Assembly (NCBI RefSeq): GCF_040183065.1
Contig: NC_091120.1
Coordinates: 186,799,627-186,863,626 of the forward strand
Reading direction: 5' to 3'
Source: Periplaneta americana
Lineage: Eukaryota; Arthropoda; Insecta; Blattodea; Blattidae
DNA length: 64,000 nucleotides
This document shows, piece after piece, positions 55,498 to 64,000 of the stretch. The position numbers were made by a program, and so were the translations under genes. Below the pieces are notes generated by a model, which searched no databases, was not told the DNA's origin, and worked only from the letters and a program-made list of their open reading frames with translations. Numbering within the stretch: position 1 is the stretch's first letter; every line of letters begins with the position of its first letter.

Positions 55498-55710
55498 ACG
55501 TCCCGTACAGGTGCGCCACTCCTAGGGTGTTTGCGGTATTCGAGGACTGGTGGGAATGATTTCCGTGCGCAGAAAGATGCGCAAGGCGCAGTGCAGTGGA
55601 AGTTTCAGTTAGCGACATCTTGTGGCACAGTAGAATTTAGCTTGTGAAATCTGTGGTTTTCTCGAACATCCGATGTTTATGGTGTAGTATAATTGTCAGA
55701 AAACTGTAAA
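55498..55710 (+). promoter_or_regulatory. Promoter and 5' leader of calcineurin A gene
   Basis: CpG content rises sharply at 55498-55640 compared with the AT-rich surroundings. A TCAGTT at 55605-55610 fits the arthropod initiator, which would put +1 at 55607 and give a leader of 104 nt. No TATA box was found in front of it. The start point is inferred. Confidence 0.45.
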
Positions 55711-55759
55711 ATGTCATCAAACAATACGAAGCTTTCCACCACGGAGCGGGTTATCAAAA
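55711..55759 (+). CDS. CanA: Calcineurin A (protein phosphatase 2B catalytic subunit), first coding exon
   Basis: The ATG at 55711 opens 16 codons plus one base, MSSNNTKLSTTERVIK, then a GTGAGT donor at 55760 (phase 1). The block KLSTTERVIK matches the conserved start of calcineurin A, which reads K-L-S/T-T-T-D/E-R-V-V/I-K before V-P-F-P-P in animals. The leftover A would make Ser with a following GT, as in fly homologues. The enzyme is a calcium/calmodulin-dependent Ser/Thr phosphatase of the cytosol. The catalytic domain and calmodulin-binding region lie beyond the window. The call rests on a short match plus start codon, donor and CpG-rich leader. Confidence 0.75.
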
Positions 55760-58700
55760 GTGAGTGTTATGATATACATATAAAAGTGGGATGGTACATT
55801 TCTCTTGTACGGGATTGATTTTCTCAGTCGCCATTTCTATCGATTACCTGACGAATATTATTGTAATAATTTTGATAAATTGCTACTGAATGCTCAAATG
55901 AAGTTCAAATTGATGCTATATTTCTTTGTATGATGCGTACGAATAATGTTCTCTGCCTCATGTAACTAAAATATGCTTGTTCCTCGCCCATGTCGTCTGC
56001 TGGAAGTTGGGTTATTAAGATGTTGACGTTTTTGACAGTATTAATTTTTATTAGCTCTTTATGAATATGCTGTGATAGTGTGCGTGATAGCCAATTTTAT
56101 CGTATGTTCAAATGCCTCGCCGTATTATTTCCCCTTATTAATACATAGTTTTAACGGGAAGTTTTGCACCAGCGAAATATATCAATGTTTACAATCTTCG
56201 ATCATGTTGACATGCTATCAGGATTACATATGAATTGACTTGACAGAATAAAATAATTTTGAAGTATTTTCCATAAGTTATACTAGAATAAAATGCAAAA
56301 CTATGCACATATTTTCGACTGTTAACACTTGTAATAGAGAGTAGTATGGTGACTTATTTGCCCTTGTATCAGACGCACTTCCATAATGCTGGGTACTCCC
56401 ACATTATAAGATTGTGGTCAGATTTGTTTGACGGCCTGAGCAATATTTGAGTTGTTGGTGCAGATACATTGTAGAATTAGGTCACTTTTATAAAATAAAT
56501 AAAACTATACAAATGACAGCTTTGTATTGTAAGCTAAGATTACTTACGCTGAAAGTTGCAGTTATTATAGTCAATTGTCTGTTTTTGAGATAAGGGGTTG
56601 TATTTTATACGTGTTTTAAATTGTATTTTCGAGTTTTTAATAACCCTTCCTTTTGCTAGTCGTACGATAATTGCATTATTAAAATTTTTGCGAATCTATA
56701 GTAGGCATATATTGTGTTTGTAAACAACTGCGTTTTGCTATAACCTTGAATTTTATTAATACGTATTAGGCCTAAATAATTGTGTCGATTAGTTCAAATG
56801 GTAGGATTCAAAACAAGAGTTTACAGTCTTACATATGCTATGCTTATTATTGATTAGTTCATAACTTTCAGTGCTACTTGATGATCATTGAACATGCATG
56901 CTGGATACTTGTCAGCATTATAAAAGTGAACGAATGTTATACATTAGCCTACTATCTACTTATGAAATTTGCAGAAACATGCATAATTGATTCTTGCAGA
57001 TTCCAAATAGCCCATTTATAATTGGGCTGTTTATTAAAGCAAAGAAACATGTCAATTTGATTTGTAACTAAATTATAGGGTAATTATAATTTTTTCTTCA
57101 GATTTTGTTTTTCTATTCTTAAGCTAAAAATAAAGTGAAATATTTAGATCATCATTGTGGTTATAAGCATCAAGCCTACTGTAATTAATTAGGTGATCCA
57201 TATTTTGTATATATATAGAACGTAGTTAAAGACGTTTACAAATAGAAATGGGAATTAAGCAAATTATGTATCCATTTATGGTTAGCAAATTATGTGGTGT
57301 TGTGAAAAGTAATATTGAGATTTCTTAATTTGTATAATTAAAATTCAAGTTATATTTTATTAAGATGATAATTCTAGAACAAGTGGTCGTAACTGGGGCA
57401 CAGACATATCTCGGAAGGTCATCAAGGTGACTAGAAAAGTATACATCTCGTGCTTTCATAACCTAGGCATTTCATAACTGCCGTATAGATATTAATTTGT
57501 TTAAGGTGTTAATATTTTTAACAAGTGCCGGTACAATTAAAATTATAATACGTGCAAATAGTTTATAGACAGGGCGTTAACCCTTAAAGTTTGTGTTTAG
57601 GTCAGTGAAACAGACGACCTGGATTCTCATTTTTTGCTTGGAAGGTGTGGGCCAGATGTTTATGCAAACAAATGATAGACGAGTCATGAAAGTTAAAATC
57701 AGAATAGAGGAGTTAAAAAATGCTGATTCAGAATTAATATACCGGGTACTGTAACTGCTACGCTGATGGGAATTAATTTTGAATATTTTTAGTTCTTATA
57801 ATTTATTATCGTGATACCGGTACCGTAATATGTTATGATAATTTTATCGTATTATTATGTAGATAAAGACATTCTAAAATAAATGTTTAAAATACTGTAT
57901 TGCCTTTGTAAGCCTATTTCAGATTGTAGACTCAAGTTAAATTTAAGTAAGGTGAAAAAAAAAATCACAGCAACTTGTGGTTTTAAAAGGCAGAAGAAAC
58001 CGCGTTTTTTTTTAAATAAAATATAGACGTTTGACTTGCCCTTCAATTAATCTTAACTTCTGTTGTGATGTACCGTAACTTAAATGAGGCCTATTCTTTT
58101 CTTGGCCTAGTATATAGTCATATTTAGATACTTAAAATTAAAGTTAATATTTTCTAATTTTATTGCCATCTCCATTTATGAAAATAAAGTTCATTTCATA
58201 AATTTGTATACACCTCCCTAGTTTTAAGTACCGGTATGTTATATATTTTAATAATATTAGATAGTCATTTAAAGCTAGGTATACAAGTCAGATCGAAAAT
58301 ATGCGTAGGGCTACATTGTTCTTTCAAGGAACTCAAAATAATCTTCGAGTGCCTTCTTGATAACATTACAGCCTTGTAAATAAGACAGATGTGTAACATC
58401 TTGTCATCTTATCTCATAGAGATGCCATTTCCTTTCGTGTTGTCATTTAATTACTATACAGTCCATTGCTGTAATTATAACATCTGGTCTTTGATTTTAG
58501 CAAATAAATCGTAGCCTTTAGCATATGGTCCTTATTAATTAGTCACAGTGAAGTGTTTTTGATATTCGATTGGTATTCGAAACTGAAAAATAAATCGTAA
58601 TTTTATTGATCAGTGGGAGTAGTCACAACTGGTTGCTGTTTTCCACTTAGAATGTCTTGCCAAGTCAAGCTAGGGGAAGGATAGGTCGTTATCTTTGTAA

Positions 58701-59404
58701 ATCAATCATTTTGAAATAGCCTACTCCTTTCTAAAAGACTGAAACTTCAGATTGTACTTTTTGGCATCGTGTTTATATATTGCAAACCGTTCGGTCAACT
58801 ATGTTTGAGAGATGTTTATTTCATTATGTCATTTCGCTATGCAAAGGGGAGTAATCGGTTAATCATAACGATGGCTGAGAAGTGATACTTCGTATCTACA
58901 AAAAATGATCACTTAGTTAACTACATTATTATTTATATTAACTACGTTATTATTATTATTATTTCAAAATTGGAAAGTTAACTAATATTTTGCCCTCGAG
59001 TAGAAAATCTTACAAAACAGAAATATAAGTAGGCCTATGTAAAAATTAGTCTATTTTGGGAAAACTTAATTTTTAAAACAATTGTTTCATTCATATGCAA
59101 ATTTACAGATACGCAGTATCATTTCTAAGCCATCAATAAGTAATCCACTTTTTTTTAAAGTCACATAGGCTAACATATTTTCTTTTAATTCAGACGCGCG
59201 TCTTCCGTAATTTTCATGATTATTTCTTCATTTTTTTCGTCTCGTGAATTCTTAAAATAATTTAGTGATAGAGTCAATGAATAACCAATCCATAACCGAA
59301 ATTACTCATTTACAGTTTCATTATTATTTCTGAATTATGAAAATTTGTCCTTTCCTTTCTTCTCTTCCTTGTTAGATCTCTGGGGATAATTTTAATAGTA
59401 TCTT
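55760..59404. other. Calcineurin A intron 1, first part
   Basis: AT-rich sequence, nearly free of recognisable repeats, with no supported exon. TACCGGTA occurs at 57815 and 58229. Confidence 0.55.
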
Positions 59405-59880
59405 TTAATTTTATTTAAATATTGTATTTCATAGATCTTACATCGGTATTGTAGCTTTGAGATATGGGACAAACAAAAATGTATAGGAGAAGTATACAAA
59501 TGTATAATTATTAAATGAGATTAATTTAACTTATAAAGCATAAACAGTTCATCAGTTGAGTAGAAAGTATGAATGTGAAGAACTTTTGTTAATTCTGTTC
59601 TAAATTTTTTCTCTTGATCTTTCAAAGCTTTAAGATAATAAATAGTGCATTGATAGTGAACATCATTTTTATAACAGCCAAGACTAACAGAGGGTATAAA
59701 TGGAGATCTGATTTGTTTCTTACAGGCTCTACTAAAATTTTGAATGTTCTGGATTAGTACTAAAATTATGTCTTTTTTTTTTTAACATAAAACATTTTCA
59801 GGAATAGAATTTATTCACAAGGTAAGGTCAAGATTTTTAAATTTCGAAAAAAAAAAATTACAGGTTTCTTTTTATAAAAC
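59405..59880 (-). mobile_element. CR1/jockey-like LINE 3' fragment
   Basis: Parallels 10530-12060: catagatcttacat at the start, agttcatcagttgag, agactaacagagggta and ttcacaaggtaaggtcaag. Non-coding and decayed. Confidence 0.75.
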
Positions 59881-60734
59881 AAATGAACGTTATCCCTTTC
59901 GTCTCTGATAAATTTAGATTAGTACAATTGAGTTGAAACGTTTTTTTATATTCCACTGGCATTCAGAACGTTTGTAATCTGGACAGTCAAAGTAACGATT
60001 AATTTTATTGATATGTTATTGTGTTTGTTTAGTCAACTGTTCGAATACAGGTCTGAACCTCACAAGTGATACCAATAAGGCACCACTTATAAGGCAACTA
60101 GGCCAGGAGATAATGAGGTAGGGTGGCCAGTTCTACATATTACTCTAATTAGATTTCAGAGCATACAAACAATTGTTCTTCCTCTGACACATAATCGTCA
60201 AGTGAGATGTACTGCCTGATAATAGATGTACATATCAGCCAGAATCTCAGTTTACTTATTTATTTTTTTCCTTGATGAATCAGTTGCTTGTTCGAGTAAA
60301 AGTATGAGATAACCCATAACCGAAATGTGATATTTTACTTTTGTTGGAGTGCTTTTGTCAAATTTTCATTGTTGCTTTTGTCAAATTTTCATTGTTGCTT
60401 TTTTAATTGGGAAAATTTGTGAGATACCAAAGAATATATGAAAGCCCCTCCTGTTTTTCATTTGTCTAGTTTTCGTTTTCAATTTCCTCTTTCAGTTATT
60501 ATACAAGGGTTAGAGGAGGAGTTCCCAAACTTTGAGTGTCACGGCTCCCTTAAAGATCATACCGTTACTTCATTTTTGTGAATTTCCTAGTATGTTTTGC
60601 ATAATCTAGACTGGTTAACATGTTCTATACTGTATAGGCCTATTAAATATTTATGTAATTATGCTAAATTGAACATTCTTATTGAATTGATAGTGATATT
60701 AAATTTCAGTTTAATTTTTTAATATAGATACTAG
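59881..60734. other. No feature seen (calcineurin A intron 1)
   Basis: AT-rich, with a short duplicated ttgtcaaattttcattgttg at about 60356-60400. Confidence 0.5.
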
Positions 60735-60935
60735 TATATAATGTTCTGCCAAATGACAGGTCTTCCACTGCAAACCTAGCATTCTCCAATCTTCTTCTTA
60801 GTCTCTGCCTATGATGTCGTCAATCAGCTGATATCTTCTTCTGCCCCCACTCCTTCTCCCATTCACCATTCCTTCCAGTGCATCCTTTAGTAGGCAGTTT
60901 ATTCTCAGCCAGTGACCCAACCAACTCATTTTTTT
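60735..60935 (-). mobile_element. LINE C-terminal fragment (WLGHWLR family), left copy
   Basis: The minus strand reads SWLGHWLRINCLLKDALEGM and VNGRRSGGRRRYQLIDDI. This is the same family as 63170-63510 but in the opposite orientation. Confidence 0.75.
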
Positions 60936-61237
60936 AATATAATCTGAAAATATATGAACATAAAGTTGCTATTTTTTACTATTGTATCATGCCATTGGTG
61001 TTAAAATGAAACTAGATTTTTAGACTTACAATAAGATTGTCAATGGGATTGTTGATGTTGCTTTGCAGCTCTCAGTTTTGCAAAGTCTGGCTCAAATTTT
61101 GTAGATACTGTACTCAAAATCGCAGACATTAACTTTACTTCTTCTTCAATAAAACTAGAGCAGAAAATGTACTAATATGTTTAAGTAAGACTTGTATTGC
61201 AATTCGGGAAACATCAGGATGCATGGTCATGTAGGGT

Positions 61238-62960
61238 ATCCAACAAAAATTGTAGCATTGTCGTCGTAGAAAACTCGATTCTTTAGCTCGAATCAAAAGG
61301 TAATGCATACAACAAAAATTGTAGCATGGTCGTCGTAGAAAACTCGATTCTTTAGCTCGAATCAAAAGGTAATGCATTCAACAAAAATTGCAACATTGTC
61401 GTCGTTGAAAAATCGATTCTTTAGCTCGAATGAGAAGGTAATGCATATAACAAAAATTGTAGCATGGTTGTCGTAGAAAACTCGATTCTTTAGCTCGAAT
61501 CAGAAGGTAATGCATTCAACAAAAATTGCAGCATAGTCGTAGTAGAAAACTTGATTCTTTAGCTCGAATCAGAAGGTAATGCATTCAACAAAAATTGTAG
61601 CATGGTTGTCGTAGAAAACTCGATTCTTTAGCTCGAATGAGAAGGTAATGCATATAACAAAAATTGTAGCATGGTTGTCGTAGAAAACTCGATTCTTTAG
61701 CTCGAATCAAAAGGTAATGCATACAACAAAAATTGTAGCATTGTCGTCGTAGAAAACTTGATTCTTTAGCTCGAATCAAAAGGTAATGCATTCAACAAAA
61801 ATTGCAACATTGTCGTCGTTGAAAAATCGATTCTTTAGCTCGAATGAGAAGGTAATGCATATAACAAAAATTGTAGCATGGTTGTCGTAGAAAACTCGAT
61901 TCTTTAGCTCGAATCAAAAGGTAATGCATACAACAAAAATTGTAGCATTGTCGTCGTAGAAAACTTGATTCTTTAGCTCGAATCAAAAGGTAATGCATTC
62001 AACAAAAATTGCAACATTGTCGTCGTTGAAAAATCGATTCTTTAGCTCGAATGAGAAGGTAATGCATATAACAAAAATTGTAGCATGGTTGTCGTAGAAA
62101 ACTCGATTCTTTAGCTCGAATCAAAAGGTAATGCATACAACAAAAATTGTAGCATTGTCGTCGTAGAAAACTTGATTCTTTAGCTCGAATCAAAAGGTAA
62201 TGCATTCAACAAAAATTGCAACATTGTCGTCGTTGAAAAATCGATTCTTTAGCTCGAATGAGAAGGTAATGCATATAACAAAAATTGTAGCATGGTTGTC
62301 GTAGAAAACTCGATTCTTTAGCTCGAATCAAAAGGTAATGCATACAACAAAAATTGTAGCATGGTCGTCGTAGAAAACTCGATTCTTTAGCTCGAATCAG
62401 AAGGTAATGCATTCAACAAAAATTGCAGCATGGTCGTCTTAGAAAACTCGATTCTTTAGCTCGAATGAGAAGGTAATGCATTCAACAAAAATTGCAGCAT
62501 GGTCGTCGCAGAAAAATCGATTCTTTCGCTCGAATGAGAAGGTAATGCATTCAACAAAAATTGCAGCATAGTCGTAGTAGAAAACTTGATTCTTTAGCTC
62601 GAATCAGAAGGTAATACATTCAACAAAAATTGCAGCATGGTCGTCTTAGAAAACTCGATTCTTTAACTCGAATGAGAAGGTAATGCATTCAACAAAAATT
62701 GCAGCATGGTCGTCGTAGAAAAATCGATTCTTTCGCTCGAATGAGAAGGTAATATATTCAACAAAAATTGCAGCATGGCCGTCGTAGAAAACTCGATTCT
62801 TTAACTCGAATCAGAAGGTAATGCATACAACAAAAATTGTAGCATGGTCGTAGTAGAAAACTTGATTCTTTAGCTCGAATGAGAAGGTAATGCATTCAAC
62901 AAAAGTGCACTATGATCGTCGCAGAAAACTCGATTCCCTAGCTCGAATCAGAAGATAATT
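61238..62960. repeat. 69-bp satellite array, about 25 units, with 207-bp higher-order period
   Basis: A 69-bp unit (core caacaaaaattg, gtcgtcgtagaaaa, cgattctttagctcgaat) repeats head to tail. Between 61585 and 62412 every third unit matches best, giving four near-identical 207-bp blocks. Because 69 and 207 are multiples of three, minus-strand frames stay open and repeat every 23 residues. These are not taken as genes. Edge units are more diverged. Confidence 0.95.
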
Positions 62961-63510
62961 CTAACAGCTGCTCCCCTTTGATGGACAAATTATTTTTTGC
63001 CACTAAATTGAGATTTCTCGGTCTCTGATCGGGTCAGAAACCCCGATATAACTGATATTTAACCCTTGCGGTGAATTTCAGTGAAGTACGGAGAGCCTAA
63101 TTAGTCAAATCCATTCTCTTCACCTCCACGCTGGGGTCCCTGGGATCTTATTAAGATGCGAAAGAGAGAGTGGTGTGCGGAAAGCAACGGAAAGCTACCG
63201 CATTTATCTTTCCCAAGAAAAACTTGGGTGAAGAAAGAATGATGCTGAAACTGATAAGGAAGAGGAAAAGGAATTGGTTGGGTCACTGGCTGAGAAGAAA
63301 CTGCCTCTTAAAGAATGCACTTTAAGGAATGGTGAACGAGAGAAGATTTCAGGGTAAAAGAAGATGATGATAGACGACATTAAGATAATATATGGATCAT
63401 ATGAAGAAACAAAGAGGAAGGCAGAAAATAGGAAACATTGGAGAAAGCTGGGTTTGCAGTGAAAAACCTGCCCTCGGGCAGAACACTAAATGAATGAATG
63501 AATGAAGAAT
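62961..63510 (+). mobile_element. LINE C-terminal fragment (WLGHWLR family), right copy
   Basis: The + strand encodes, with breaks, CSPLMDKLFFATKLRFLGL, then IRKRKRNWLGHWLRRNCLLK, NERRFQGKRR and ETKRKAENRKHWRKLGLQ. It ends in an (ATGA)n tail at about 63490-63506. Confidence 0.75.
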
Positions 63511-63709
63511 GTTTTTTCACCCAAATGTTTCTTTTTCATTGCAGAAAGGAACATATTCTCTTAATTTTATTGCTAAGGAATCAGTATATTAATTTATTTT
63601 ATAATGGTATGGGACGAGAGTTCACCAAAATTATTTTGTTGCTAAAAGTCGCTGAGAAGAACAATTGAACCGAATTCTCAAGTGTCACTCTGTTGCTTGA
63701 ATTTTTTAT

Positions 63710-63955
63710 TGGATTATTTTACGACGCTTTATCAACTGTAATGGTTATGTAGCATCTGAGTGAAATGAAGGTGATAATGCCAGCGAAACGAGTCCAGAGT
63801 CCAGGTTCGAAAGTTATCCAGCATTTACTTTCAATGAGTTGAGGGAAAACCTCAGAAAAAATCACAACCAGGTAACTTGTTCCATCCAGGATTTGAACCC
63901 TGGCCCGTTCATTTCACGGTTAGACATGGTAATCGTTACTCCACAACGCAGTGGA
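63710..63955 (-). mobile_element. tRNA-derived SINE (second family), copy 3
   Basis: Matches 21897-22154: ttattttacgacgctttatc at the left, gagggaaaacctcagaaaaa in the body, and a decayed tRNA-like head (ccaggatttgaaccctggcc) at the right. Confidence 0.8.
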
Positions 63956-64000
63956 CTGCTTCAGTCTTAACCTAAATGGTAAATGCTGTTAAAGTTGGAA

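Noticed and set aside
61135..62412. Minus-strand frames with a repeating 23-residue motif
   Set aside because: The frame stays open only because the satellite unit is 69 bp. There is no promoter, splice context or family match.

Overview
The window is nuclear DNA of an insect. It is AT-rich and packed with TAA/TTA microsatellites, tRNA-derived SINEs, truncated LINEs, Penelope-like elements, and hAT, TTAA-type, Harbinger and mariner elements. Several repeat families look to me like those of blattodean genomes, especially the American cockroach Periplaneta americana. That assignment is from memory and was not searched. Only two host genes could be supported, both on the + strand.

Gene 1 (8496-32053) is a caspase that I assembled from five exons: 8496-8617, 15524-15759, 22594-22772, 25182-25326 and 31245-32053. 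All introns are GT-AG and every phase joins in frame, giving 496 codons plus stop. The product has a short N-terminal region, the p20 domain (His138 and Cys181) and the p10 domain. It then carries about 200 residues of C-terminal extension that ordinary caspases lack. The active-site pentapeptide reads GACRG instead of QACRG, and the S2-pocket aromatics are replaced. All four introns are full of transposons, including a 2.65-kb hAT with intact target duplication in intron 2 and two inverted 1.08-kb hAT copies in intron 4.

Gene 2 begins near 55.6 kb: a 5' leader, a start codon at 55711 and 16 codons matching the N-terminus of calcineurin A (protein phosphatase 2B catalytic subunit), then a GT donor at 55760. 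The rest lies beyond the window, so 55760-64000 reads as its first intron. That intron holds a 69-bp satellite array with a 207-bp higher-order period, lying between two opposed copies of one LINE.

The stretch 32.1-55.4 kb between the genes is a nested transposon graveyard: RTE-like LINE 3' ends with (TTAC)n tails, CR1/jockey-like reverse transcriptase fragments, RNase H-bearing LINE fragments, a Tc1 pseudogene, a mariner-type TIR element, and hAT, piggyBac-like and Harbinger-like MITEs. Target-site duplications can be read directly for most of these, so insertion order can be worked out. Points for a second look include a hammerhead-ribozyme fold in a Penelope-like element, a palindromic SINE dimer inserted as one unit, a tandem SINE carrying a cloverleaf and a CTCF-like site, and strong over-representation of the octamer TACCGGTA. 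All calls come from reading the sequence; no database search was run.
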